NCBI RefSeq assembly: GCF_018224925.1
Contig: NZ_JAGTUF010000023.1
Span: 1 to 54,314 of the forward strand
Direction: 5' to 3'
Length of the DNA: 54,314 bases
Origin: Magnetospirillum sulfuroxidans
GTDB lineage: Bacteria > Pseudomonadota > Alphaproteobacteria > Rhodospirillales > Magnetospirillaceae
Shown: one piece after another, positions 10,283 to 18,018 of the stretch
Position numbering within the stretch: position 1 is the stretch's first letter
Layout: the number at the start of each line of letters is the position of its first letter
Program-made: the position numbers and the translations under genes
Notes under the pieces: model-generated
Seen by the model: only the letters and a program-made list of their open reading frames with translations
Databases searched by the model: none
Told to the model about the DNA's origin: nothing

Positions 10283-11160
10283 TTCAGCCCCATGGCCGGG
10301 ACGGTGTCGGGGTTGGCCTTTTCGATGGAATCGATCCAGGTCTTCACCACCTCGACGTCGGAATCGACGCAGGGGATGAAGGATTCGGCGCGGAACACCT
10401 TCAACGCCTCGGGATCGGCGACGTTGATGAAGGCCTTGCGGATTTCTTCCTTGAACGCGGGGTCCAGTCCGTCGCGGAAGGTCCACATATATTCGGGGAT
10501 GGGGCGCGATTCCAGCAGCAGGCGGGTGGCCTTGGGGTCGATCTTGCCTTCCTTCAGCAAGCGCTTGTAGACCGGCATGGACAGGCCGCCGGCGGCGACC
10601 TTGTTGTTGGCGACGGCCAGGGCGACGGTGTCGTGGGCGCCCATGACGCGCAGCGTGTAGTCGCGACCCGAGATCAGACCGGCATCGAGAAGTTCGAAGC
10701 GCGGCACCCAAGTGCCCGACGTGGATGCCGGGTCGCCCAGGGCGATTTCGCCGCCCTTGAGGTCGGCCAGCGACTTGGCCGGGCTGTCGGCGGGGACGAT
10801 GATGGCGGCGGTGAAGGTGGGGCCGACCATTTCGTGGGACGGACGGGCGAAGGGTTGCAGCTTGGCCGACCGCGCCCGCAACAGATAGGTGATCGGACCC
10901 AGATAGGCGATGTCCAGGCGGCCGAAGCGCAAAGCTTCGCCGGTGGCGGCGTAATTGGCGCCGACCATCATTTCCACCGGCATGTTCAGGCGCTTTTCCA
11001 GATAGGCCCGCAAGGGTTCGTTCAGACGCATGACGGTGGGGGCCGATTCGCCGGGCAGCAGGCCGATGACCAATTTCTGCGGACGCTCGGCCAAAGCCGG
11101 CGTCGCCAAGGACAGCAATGTGGCGGCGGTCAGAATGAGTTTACCTAGTTTACCGAACAT
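10279..11160 (-). CDS. phnD: PhnD-type periplasmic oxyanion-binding protein (candidate vanadate binder)
   Basis: 293 aa with an N-terminal signal peptide (hydrophobic LILTAATLLSLATPALA, cut after ALA near residue 24). The mature part has family motifs IGLLPGESAPTVMRLNEPL, RFGRLDIAYLGPITYLL and LGDPASTSGTWVPRFELL (the Ser-Thr-Ser-Gly oxyanion-binding loop). It delivers the ligand to the permease encoded just downstream. Ligand-site details that separate phosphonate from vanadate are not known to me; vanadate is suggested by the vnf neighbourhood. Confidence 0.92.
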   Translation of the reverse strand: MFGKLGKLILTAATLLSLATPALAERPQKLVIGLLPGESAPTVMRLNEPLRAYLEKRLNMPVEMMVGANYAATGEALRFGRLDIAYLGPITYLLRARSAKLQPFARPSHEMVGPTFTAAIIVPADSPAKSLADLKGGEIALGDPASTSGTWVPRFELLDAGLISGRDYTLRVMGAHDTVALAVANNKVAAGGLSMPVYKRLLKEGKIDPKATRLLLESRPIPEYMWTFRDGLDPAFKEEIRKAFINVADPEALKVFRAESFIPCVDSDVEVVKTWIDSIEKANPDTVPAMGLK

Positions 11161-11912
11161 GGGATTTCCTTTGTGTCAGGGAAGGTACGAAAAACGGCGG
11201 ATTCGTCGGCGGCGCCAAACGATTGGGCCGGGGCGTCGAAGACCACGCGGCCGCCGCCCAAACCGACGATGCGGTCGGCCAGCGAGCGGGCCATGGACAA
11301 TTGGTGCAGAACCAGAACCACGGTCAGCCCGTTGCGGGCCACCAGGGTGCGGAATTCGGCGGCCAGGCGCTCGGCCAGCGCCGGATCGACCGAGGCGAAG
11401 GGCTCGTCCCCCAGCAACAGGGCGGGGCGGCGCACCAGGGCGCGGGCGATGCCGACGCGTTGACGTTCGCCGCCGGATAATTGCGCGGCGCGGGCGGTGG
11501 CGCGGTCCAGCAATCCCACTTCGTCCAGGGCCTGGGCGGCGCGGCGGCGCTGGGCGCCGGACCACGGCAGTGGCGACAGCGGATGGCGGGTGTCGGCCAG
11601 ACCCAGCAATACGTTGTCGATGGCCGGCAGGCGGTCGATCAGCGCGTGATCCTGGAACACGGTGGCGGTGCGACGGCGGGCCTCGCGCAGGGGGCGGGGC
11701 TGATCCAGCCGGCCGATGCCGTCAAAGACGACGGTGCCGCCATGGGGCGACAAAAGACCGTTCAGCGTGCTCATCAAGGTGGTCTTGCCCACCCCCGACG
11801 GTCCCACCAGGGCGGTGATGGACCCCGCCGGCAGATGCAGCGAGATGTCGTGCAGCACCGGGCGGCCGCTGCGGTGGACGGTCAGGTTGTCGATGGTGAT
11901 GGCGATGCTCAT
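11145..11912 (-). CDS. phnC: PhnC-type ABC transporter ATPase (candidate vanadate importer)
   Basis: 255 aa. Walker A is GPSGVGKTT, the signature motif LSGGERQRVGIARAL, Walker B ALLLGDEPFASVDP, and the H-loop VLHQLS. The start at 11912 forms an ATGA overlap with the upstream 91-aa gene, and the 3' end overlaps the binding-protein gene by 16 bp, so all four genes are one translationally coupled unit. It powers import by the membrane permease. Confidence 0.92.
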   Translation of the reverse strand: MSIAITIDNLTVHRSGRPVLHDISLHLPAGSITALVGPSGVGKTTLMSTLNGLLSPHGGTVVFDGIGRLDQPRPLREARRRTATVFQDHALIDRLPAIDNVLLGLADTRHPLSPLPWSGAQRRRAAQALDEVGLLDRATARAAQLSGGERQRVGIARALVRRPALLLGDEPFASVDPALAERLAAEFRTLVARNGLTVVLVLHQLSMARSLADRIVGLGGGRVVFDAPAQSFGAADESAVFRTFPDTKEIPCSVN

Positions 11913-12184
11913 GATTCGGTTATTCCGGTCAGCAGGGTCAGGTGGGGTTTGGGTTTCGTGGGCGGCGAAGGCGGTACCGGCGGTGGTCCCTGCAACTCGC
12001 CCAGATGGTCCCACATGGCCTCGACCACCCGCAGCAGGCCGCCATCCAGCGCTGCTCCGCGAAAACCGGCGGCGATCAACGCGTCGACGGCGCCGGTGGC
12101 CAAGGCCAGGGCGATGGCGTCGAAATCGTGCCCCGCCATCCGCAGATGGGTGACGAAGCGGGCGAGCGAGAGTTCGGTGCCCAT
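11909..12184 (-). CDS. unrecognised 91-aa protein at the head of the oxyanion transporter operon
   Basis: I do not recognise it. The 91-aa product has an Ala-rich helical part (residues 1-65, with FVTHLRMAGHDFDAIALALATG) and a Pro-rich tail (GPPPVPPSPPTKPKP). It has no signal peptide or metal motif. It overlaps the ATPase gene by four bases and begins four bases after the stop of a 21-codon ORF with a much better ribosome site, so it probably depends on coupling. A regulator or accessory of the transporter is possible. Confidence 0.65.
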   Translation of the reverse strand: MGTELSLARFVTHLRMAGHDFDAIALALATGAVDALIAAGFRGAALDGGLLRVVEAMWDHLGELQGPPPVPPSPPTKPKPHLTLLTGITES

Positions 12185-12188
12185 GGCG

Positions 12189-12254
12189 TCACCGATGGCC
12201 GGTGCGGCAAAGGGGACAAACGCGGCAAGACAATGGGGGGAAAGCGAGTGGCAT
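12189..12254 (-). CDS. possible 21-aa Cys-rich leader peptide
   Basis: An ATG preceded at 5-6 bases by a full Shine-Dalgarno (AAGGAGG) opens a 21-codon ORF that contains C-x2-C-x2-C (SCRVCPLC) and stops four bases before the 91-aa gene. It is too short to judge by composition. The strong ribosome site and tight spacing suggest a translated leader that couples or gates the transporter operon. Confidence 0.45.
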   Translation of the reverse strand: MPLAFPPLSCRVCPLCRTGHR

Positions 12255-12527
12255 GCCGGCCTCCTTCGGTTTCCGGCGGCGGCAGGGCCACGCGGAAAGG
12301 CGAGTTCAGTTCCGGCTTAGGCCGTTATCGGGCTTCCCCCGCCCGCACCCCAAGTGACGGGAGGGAGAAGCCAAAGAAATCACGGGGCGCTTCCGACTTC
12401 GACTTCGCGATTTCTTATGCAAAACGCTAAATAAAAAACCAATCCGATACAAGCGAAAATTCATGCTTCTTGTGATTATTCGTTAAGTCAGTTTGTGCAT
12501 TTACGTAAGTTTAATATGAAATGTTCA
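12255..12527 (-). other. intergenic region upstream of the transporter operon
   Basis: 273 bp between the DUF2478/DUF364 gene and the leader ORF. It has an imperfect hairpin near 12330-12374 (GGCTTC paired with GAAGCC) and an AT-rich block (12410-12527). No convincing sigma-54 site or GTAC pair is present, so this operon does not look like part of the VnfA-type regulon; I cannot place its promoter with confidence. Confidence 0.5.
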
Positions 12528-13736
12528 TTATTGTTGAATGTTGATGAAGTGGCCAAACTTGCTGAATTCTCGCGGCAGAGCACCGGCCCGGATGGCGGCG
12601 GCCAGTCCGTCGGAATCGGTGACCTGCAATCCGCCCAGCACGGTGGCGCCGTAATCGAACAGGCGCGGCGTCAGCGGCGTCGACGGCCCGGTCAGCGCCA
12701 AGGGCCGTCCCGCGGTCAGCCGCAGGATGCGGGTCAGGTTGCGGTTGATCAGCGCCGATGAATTGACCACCGCCGCCGCGCAGCCGGGCAGCAGCGTCTC
12801 AAGCGCCATCAGCGGATATTCACCGGGGCGGGGGTCGGTTTCGACCACCTGGCAGTGGGGCAGGATGCCGTCGATGCCGGGAAAGGCGCCCACCGCCACC
12901 ACCCGGCCCGACACCTTGCGAAAGGCGCGAATGCCGTTGCCGGTCTTGCCGGTCAGGTCGTAGCGGTTGTAATGGGCGTTGATGGCGGCGATGCCGAGCG
13001 CCATCTCCGCCGGGTCCCAGGATTGCGACAGCGCGGCCAGCGACCTGAGGTCACGATTGAGGTAATGGGCCAGCCGCGCCTTGATCTCGTGCGGGGGCTT
13101 GGGGGCATAGGCCAGACCGCAGCCATGCGGGCCTTCCACCATGATCCAACGGGTGCCGCAGGCGATGCGCACGACCGGATCGGCGGCCACCCCCAGTTCC
13201 AGGTCGCGATACAGCCGTTCCGGTCCCCACCAACGCCACAGGGCGGACAGGTCGGGGGCGATCATGGCGCCGTCCTGGCGGGCGTAGGAATGCCATTTAT
13301 GGATGCAGCCGCCGGCGATCGAGGTCAGCAGCGGCATGCCTTGGCCGTCCACCGCCGAGACCTCGGCGCGCACCGCCTCGGTGGCTTCGGTGCAGGCGGC
13401 GAAGCGGCTGATCACCAGCAGATCGGCCTGTTCGCGCATGGCTTGGCGCATATAGCGGGTGGCGGCGCCGCGCTCGACCTCAAGACGCTGGCCGTCGGCC
13501 AGGTCGAAATATTGGATGCGGTTGGCGCAGCCGTCAGAGGCGCCGCTGCAGCCCCGGTTGTTACCCTGGACATAGCCGACCACCTGGAAACCGCGCCCCT
13601 TCAAGGTCAGGGCGAATTGCGCCAGCAGGCCGTCGATACTGTCATCGGGGTCGTGCACCACCACTCCGGGCCGGATCCACGGGGCCAGCGGCACCGTCTG
13701 CGAGGACTGGCCCAGATGCAAGGGGGCATAGGTCAT
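12528..13736 (-). CDS. DUF2478 / DUF364 two-domain protein, copy 1
   Basis: 402 aa. Residues about 18-175 resemble DUF2478 (RPGVVVHDPDD, DLLVISRFAACTEA, ALWRWWGPERLYRDLELGV); residues about 180-400 resemble the DUF4213/DUF364 putative heavy-metal chelation fold (MALGIAAINAHYNR, GRVVAVGAFPGI, LSTPLTPRLFDYGATVLGG-like). The N-terminal part has extra cysteines (NRGCSGASDGC). A paralogue at 20437-21615 ends the vnfENX operon. Encoded after a 73-aa gene from a sigma-54 promoter next to paired GTAC sites. Handling of a metal or metal-ligand complex is likely from the domain names only; the biochemical role is unknown. Confidence 0.85.
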   Translation of the reverse strand: MTYAPLHLGQSSQTVPLAPWIRPGVVVHDPDDSIDGLLAQFALTLKGRGFQVVGYVQGNNRGCSGASDGCANRIQYFDLADGQRLEVERGAATRYMRQAMREQADLLVISRFAACTEATEAVRAEVSAVDGQGMPLLTSIAGGCIHKWHSYARQDGAMIAPDLSALWRWWGPERLYRDLELGVAADPVVRIACGTRWIMVEGPHGCGLAYAPKPPHEIKARLAHYLNRDLRSLAALSQSWDPAEMALGIAAINAHYNRYDLTGKTGNGIRAFRKVSGRVVAVGAFPGIDGILPHCQVVETDPRPGEYPLMALETLLPGCAAAVVNSSALINRNLTRILRLTAGRPLALTGPSTPLTPRLFDYGATVLGGLQVTDSDGLAAAIRAGALPREFSKFGHFINIQQ

Positions 13737-13749
13737 GGCGAAATTCCGT

Positions 13750-13971
13750 TCACGGCAGGATGCGGCGCGACAATTTGCGCCAGGCGGGTTCGGTCTTGCC
13801 CTCGAAATCGGCGAAGGCCTTGCAAAGGCCGGTCAGCACCTCGGCCGAGGTCTCGAAGAGTGCGGCGAATTGCGGATCGTCGATCCGCCCCAGATCACGA
13901 CGCAAATCCCCCACCAGCGCTTGCAGGCGTTGGCGCATGGCCTTGGTCAGGTCTTCCGGGTGGTCGCTCAT
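13750..13971 (-). CDS. unrecognised 73-aa charged helical protein
   Basis: A 73-aa protein rich in Arg, Leu, Asp and Glu (MSDHPEDLTKAMRQRLQ, LVGDLRRDLGRIDDPQFAALF), predicted to be all helical and soluble. I do not recognise the family. The ATG follows AGGA at seven bases and lies 25 nt after a predicted sigma-54 transcript start; the DUF2478/DUF364 gene begins 13 bp after the stop. The strong promoter and operon position make it a real gene. Confidence 0.75.
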   Translation of the reverse strand: MSDHPEDLTKAMRQRLQALVGDLRRDLGRIDDPQFAALFETSAEVLTGLCKAFADFEGKTEPAWRKLSRRILP

Positions 13972-14007
13972 GACGCATTCCTGACGGTGATGGACCCTGC
14001 CTTCAAA

Positions 14008-14023
14008 GCAAGCGGCGGGCCAA
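14008..14023 (-). promoter_or_regulatory. sigma-54 promoter of the 73-aa / DUF2478 unit
   Basis: On the minus strand it reads TTGGCCCGCCGCTTGC, with GG and GC ten bases apart. It is identical over about 20 bp, in inverse orientation, to the promoter at 14152-14167. Predicted start near 13996. Confidence 0.85.
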
Positions 14024-14075
14024 GTGCCCAAGCACCGTTTTCGGCCAATTCTTGCCGGTGATTTCGCACCGCAGG

Positions 14076-14099
14076 GTACGGGGGAAAAGGGCTTCGTAC
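14076..14099. promoter_or_regulatory. paired GTAC sites midway between two divergent sigma-54 promoters
   Basis: GTAC at 14076-14079 and 14096-14099, 20 bp apart as at 1478-1501. The centre lies about 91 bp from both predicted transcript starts. No TGT-N10-ACA NifA site is present in this interval. Confidence 0.6.
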
Positions 14100-14151
14100 C
14101 GCCGTGAACATTTTGCCGGCGCGAAAGGGCAGGCTGCCGCCAAAGCGTCAC

Positions 14152-14167
14152 TTGGCCCGCCGCTTGC
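14152..14167 (+). promoter_or_regulatory. sigma-54 promoter of the ATP-grasp operon
   Basis: TTGGCCCGCCGCTTGC with the GG-N10-GC spacing. Predicted start near 14179, which rules out upstream ATG codons such as 14104 and points to the TTG at 14206 as the first usable start. Confidence 0.85.
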
Positions 14168-14205
14168 TGAATGCAGGCCTGACCTTTTGCAACGGAGCCA
14201 CGGCC

Positions 14206-15240
14206 TTGATCCAATCCGTCGCCATTCCGGAATTGCTGTCGCGGCCGCCAGCCCGGCCGCAAACCCATCTGCTGTTCGTCGCCCCCACGGCGCCGCTGGC
14301 TCCGGATTACTCCTGTCGTTCCCATGATGGCGATGGTGGCTATCCCGCTTATTACCACCGGGTGTGGGAAACGTTGCGCGGCCTGGGCTATGGGGTGGAA
14401 ACCGCCGGCCATTGCCAATCGGTGCTGGCGGCGGCGGGGCGGGTGGATCTGGTGTTTTCGCTGATGAACCGTCTGCCCATCCACAATCCCGAAATCGTGG
14501 TGCCAGCGCTGTGCGAGATGGCTGGCATTCCCCATGTGGGGGCGCGTCCCAACATCCGCGCCCTGGCCGAGGATAAATGGCTGAGCAAGCATGCGGCGCG
14601 CTCGGCTGGATTGCCGGTGGCCGAGGGCGCGGTTTACGCGGATGCCCAATCCTTGATGGTGCCGCCCGGCTTCGCCGGCCCCTATTTCGTCAAGAACCGC
14701 TTCGGCGCCGCGTCCGAAGGGGTGTCGCCGGATTCCATCCAGGACGATTGGGCCGGCGCCGCTCGGGTGGCCGGCCAATTGCTGGAACGCGGCATGGAGG
14801 TGTTGGTGGAGGCCTATGCGCCGGGGATCGACATCACCGTGCCGGTGCTGGGCGGCGCCCAGCCGTTGTTCCTGGGGGTGGTGCGCCCCGGTTCCGACCG
14901 CATCGGCGGCATCATCACCGAGGACCTGAAACGCGACGACCCGTTGGGCTATCAGCTCTTCGACGCGGGTTCGCTGGTGCCGCAACTGCGCGACGACGTC
15001 CGGGCATTGTGGGGGCTGGCCGGGCCGATGGATTATTTTCGCCTGGATTACCGTTTCGACCCGCAGAGCGGCCGCCGCGTGTTCCTGGAATTCAACATCT
15101 GCTGCCATATCGGCCGTTCAGGGGCCATCTGTCTGGCCGCCGGCCAATGGGGGCTCAGCCAGGCCGACGTGCTGGGCCATGTGGTGGAATTCAGCCTGCG
15201 CCGTCAGGCCAGCCAGCGGAGCCGCCCATGGGTGTTCTAG
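14206..15240 (+). CDS. D-Ala-D-Ala ligase-like ATP-grasp enzyme (vnf-linked operon, gene 1)
   Basis: 344 aa from a TTG preceded by CGGAG; an ATG at 14104 is in frame but lies upstream of the predicted transcript start. The fold follows Ddl: N-terminal VDLVFSLMN, AGIPHVGA, DKWLSKHAARSAGLP, then the ATP-grasp part with YFVKNRFGAASEGV (Lys about 163), DYFRLDYRF and the metal-binding EFN (Glu about 295, Asn about 297). The usual Ddl substrate loop is replaced by ICCHIGRSG, so a different amine or acid substrate is likely. It would join two small molecules with ATP. First gene of a five-gene operon with overlapping ends, expressed from a sigma-54 promoter with the GTAC arrangement of vnf promoters. 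Confidence 0.87.
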   Translation: MIQSVAIPELLSRPPARPQTHLLFVAPTAPLAPDYSCRSHDGDGGYPAYYHRVWETLRGLGYGVETAGHCQSVLAAAGRVDLVFSLMNRLPIHNPEIVVPALCEMAGIPHVGARPNIRALAEDKWLSKHAARSAGLPVAEGAVYADAQSLMVPPGFAGPYFVKNRFGAASEGVSPDSIQDDWAGAARVAGQLLERGMEVLVEAYAPGIDITVPVLGGAQPLFLGVVRPGSDRIGGIITEDLKRDDPLGYQLFDAGSLVPQLRDDVRALWGLAGPMDYFRLDYRFDPQSGRRVFLEFNICCHIGRSGAICLAAGQWGLSQADVLGHVVEFSLRRQASQRSRPWVF

Positions 15241-16307
15241 AAATCCCCTCGATCCTGCCTCTGGATATCAGTCGCCCGCCCCAGGTGTTCGGTGATCCCG
15301 ATTCCCCAAGGGCCAGGGCCACCGGCTGGGATGTGCTGGGATCGGTGCCGGTGCCGTTGCGCCACATGGTGCGCGATGGCGTCGCCTCGTTGGTGGCCGA
15401 TCTGCGTCACCATGGCGGTCCGGCGCTGAAATGCTGTTTTCCCATGGGGCAGGGCGGAACCACTCCGTTCCAGCGTCTGCGTCACATCCGCCAGTTGGAC
15501 GCCTATCCCGACATGCTGGTCTCGGCGGAAGGCGCCAACCTGTTCAACCGGGCCTTTCACCGCCGGTTCGTGGAAGGCGGCGAATTTTGCGCCGCCCAAC
15601 CGTCAGGGGTGGACGAGGTGTTCACCCGGGCCGGGCTGGTGGACCCCAAGGGCTGGATCGGGGTCTTCGCCGTCGCCCCCTTCGTTTTGTTGGTCGATCG
15701 CGAACGCCTGGGCGAACGCCCCATTCCCCGCCGCTGGGCCGATCTGGCCGATCCGGTCTATGCCGGCCAAGTGGTGTTCGGCGGTTGGCGAGCACCGGGG
15801 GAAAGGCGTTATGGCGCCGTCAACACCTTCTTCCTGCACTGCATGGCTCACGAATTGGGGCTGGGGGGGCTGGCCCGTATCCTGGCCAACGTCCCCTGCC
15901 TGCTGCATTCCGCCCAGATGCCTCGTCTGGCCGGAACCGATGCCGCGCCGGGCGGTATCATGGTCGCGCCCTTGTCCCTGGCCGACATGTGCCCCCGGCG
16001 GCATCGGACCCAGATCGTCTGGCCCGAGGATGGCGCATTGGCCTATCCGCTGTGGCTGACCGTCAAGCGGTCGCGGCGGCAGGACCTGACGCCGTTGGTC
16101 GAGCATTTCCATGGCCCCGAACTGGCGGCCTTGTTGAATTCCAACCGTTACCCGGCCCTGTGTCCGGGGCAACGCCCGCCCATGCCGGCCTGGGCCAAGC
16201 TGAAATGGCCGGGCTGGGATTTCGTCCGCGATCCCGAAAGCGCCGCCCAGGCCAAGGCGGTGCGCAAGCTGTTCCTTTATTGGCAGGAGTATTGGGCATG
16301 CGGGTGA
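15228..16307 (+). CDS. ABC-type solute-binding-protein-like, no signal peptide (operon gene 2)
   Basis: 359 aa. The middle and C-terminal parts resemble iron(III)/thiamine-type extracellular solute-binding proteins (WADLADPVYAGQVVFGGWRAPG, NTFFLHCMAHELG, WPEDGALAYPLWLTVKR). The N-terminus is not a signal peptide, so the protein is probably cytoplasmic, odd for this fold. The ATG follows CGGAG and overlaps the ATP-grasp gene by 13 bp. No permease gene lies nearby. It may act as an intracellular carrier of a metal or small ligand for the other operon products. Confidence 0.83.
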   Translation: MGVLEIPSILPLDISRPPQVFGDPDSPRARATGWDVLGSVPVPLRHMVRDGVASLVADLRHHGGPALKCCFPMGQGGTTPFQRLRHIRQLDAYPDMLVSAEGANLFNRAFHRRFVEGGEFCAAQPSGVDEVFTRAGLVDPKGWIGVFAVAPFVLLVDRERLGERPIPRRWADLADPVYAGQVVFGGWRAPGERRYGAVNTFFLHCMAHELGLGGLARILANVPCLLHSAQMPRLAGTDAAPGGIMVAPLSLADMCPRRHRTQIVWPEDGALAYPLWLTVKRSRRQDLTPLVEHFHGPELAALLNSNRYPALCPGQRPPMPAWAKLKWPGWDFVRDPESAAQAKAVRKLFLYWQEYWACG

Positions 16308-16996
16308 TCACGGTGGCCGGACCGCCCTCGGTGGGCAAGACCTCGGTGGTGGACAAGACCGCCCGCCTGCTGAAGACGCGCGGCCAGCGCGTCGGCGTGG
16401 TCAAGTTCGATTCGCTCGCCACCAGCGATGACGAAATCTATGCCCGCGCCGGTCTGCCGGTGGCGGTGGGGCTGGCGGGCAGCGTCTGTCCCGACCATTT
16501 CTTCGTCAGCAACATCGACGATTGCCTGACCTGGGGACGGGGGCAAGCCCTGGACATGCTGGTGGCGGAAAGCGCCGGGCTGTGCAATCGCTGTTCACCT
16601 CATATCCAAGGGGTGCTGGCCATCTGCGTGGTCGATACCCTGTCGGGCGTGCATACCCCGCGCAAGATCGGCCCCATGCTGAAACTGGCCGACGTGGTGG
16701 TGGTGACCAAGGGCGACATCGTCAGCCAGGCCGAGCGCGAGGTCTTCGCCTTCAATGTGCGGTTGGCCAACCCACGGGCCGCCATCGTCTTCTTCAACGG
16801 CATCACCGGCCAAGGCGCCACCGAATTGGTCCATCACATGGAAAACGCCCCCTCGGTCGATGGGCTGGAGGGGCGCCGCTTGCGCTTTCCCATGCCGTCG
16901 GCGGTCTGTCCTTATTGCGTGGGCGAGACCTGCATCGGCCGCGACCACCAGCGCGGCAACGTCCGCAAGATGAACTTCGCGGGAACGGGGACATGA
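16298..16996 (+). CDS. HypB/UreG-like metal-chaperone GTPase (operon gene 3)
   Basis: 232 aa. P-loop GPPSVGKTS at residues 8-16, then a SIMIBI GTPase core with VVVVTKGD in place of the usual NKxD base-recognition motif. Possible metal sites are AGLCNRCSPHIQG (C-x2-C-x-x-H) in the middle and a C-terminal CPYCVGETCIGRDH cluster (C-x2-C-x4-C). UreG and HypB use such parts to load nickel; here the metal could differ. Overlaps the preceding and following genes by ten and four bases. Distinct from the true HypB at 34007-34927. Confidence 0.87.
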   Translation: MRVITVAGPPSVGKTSVVDKTARLLKTRGQRVGVVKFDSLATSDDEIYARAGLPVAVGLAGSVCPDHFFVSNIDDCLTWGRGQALDMLVAESAGLCNRCSPHIQGVLAICVVDTLSGVHTPRKIGPMLKLADVVVVTKGDIVSQAEREVFAFNVRLANPRAAIVFFNGITGQGATELVHHMENAPSVDGLEGRRLRFPMPSAVCPYCVGETCIGRDHQRGNVRKMNFAGTGT

Positions 16997-18018
16997 GCCG
17001 GTCCATCCTGACCCGCACCATCGGCGAGTTGTCCGCCAGCCATCCGGCCATGGCCGATTTCTTCATCGGCGTGTCGGGCCAAACGCCCAAACCCGATGGC
17101 AGCGTGCTGTCCTGGCTGGCCGGGGTGGGCGAAGACCGGCTGAGCCAATGGGGCATGGATCGCGATCAGGCCTTGGCCCATATCGAGGCCTTGGCCGGAC
17201 AAATCGACGCCTTGCGTTCGAGTTCGGCCCCAGAGGTGCGGGTCCTGACCATCCTGGGCGGCATCAACAAGCAAGGCCAGCCAGAGGATTTGCGCCTGAC
17301 CTTACGTCCGGGTGAGTTGGTGTCGGTGGTCGGCCCCACCGGATCGGGCAAAAGCCGCCTGCTCGGCGACATCGAATGTCTGGCCCAGGGCGACACCCCA
17401 TCGGGGCGGCGCATCCTGGTCAACGACGCGCCGCCGCCGCCGGGCCTGCGCTTTTCCACCCACCAGAAGCTGGTGGCGCAATTGTCGCAGACCATGAATT
17501 TCGTCATGGATCTCAGCGTCGGCGATTTCATCGCCATGCACGCCGAATGTCGTCTGGCCGGCGAGGTCGGCCCCCTGGTGTCGCAGGTGATCGCGCAGGC
17601 CAACGATCTGGCCGGCGAGCCCTTCGACCGCGACGCGGCGCTGACCCAATTGTCGGGCGGCCAGACCCGCGCCCTGATGATCGCCGATACGGCGCTGTTG
17701 TCGGCCTCGCCCATCGTGCTGATCGACGAGATCGAGAATGCCGGCATCGACCGCAAGAAATCGCTGGAATTGCTGCTGGCCCGCGAAAAGATCGTCCTGA
17801 TGTCCACCCACGATCCCATCCTGGCGCTGTTGGGCGACCGCCGTCTGGTCATCCGCGGCGGCGCCGTGGTCGATATCATCGAAACCAGCCTCGCTGAGCG
17901 GGCCAACCTCGCTGCCCTGGAACAACTGGATCAGACGCTGATGGCGGTGCGGCACCGGTTGCGCGGCGGCCAGCGCATCGATTCCCCTGTTGAAGAGATG
18001 CTGCCATGGATGCGCTGA
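16993..18018 (+). CDS. ABC-family ATPase with extra N-terminal domain (operon gene 4)
   Basis: 341 aa. Residues 1-75 form a small helical domain (TIGELSASHPAMADFFIGVSG, weakly like DUF1858 but without its Cys). Then an ABC ATPase: Walker A GPTGSGKSR, signature LSGGQTRALMIADTALL, Walker B PIVLIDEIENAGID and switch His in STHDP. No membrane subunit is encoded near, so it may be a soluble ABC ATPase or work with a permease elsewhere. ATGA overlap with the GTPase gene. Confidence 0.88.
   Translation: MSRSILTRTIGELSASHPAMADFFIGVSGQTPKPDGSVLSWLAGVGEDRLSQWGMDRDQALAHIEALAGQIDALRSSSAPEVRVLTILGGINKQGQPEDLRLTLRPGELVSVVGPTGSGKSRLLGDIECLAQGDTPSGRRILVNDAPPPPGLRFSTHQKLVAQLSQTMNFVMDLSVGDFIAMHAECRLAGEVGPLVSQVIAQANDLAGEPFDRDAALTQLSGGQTRALMIADTALLSASPIVLIDEIENAGIDRKKSLELLLAREKIVLMSTHDPILALLGDRRLVIRGGAVVDIIETSLAERANLAALEQLDQTLMAVRHRLRGGQRIDSPVEEMLPWMR

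Noticed and set aside
12276-12289. GG-N10-GC element as sigma-54 promoter for the oxyanion transporter
   Set aside because: The -12 half is poor and the start would fall inside the ribosome site of the leader ORF.
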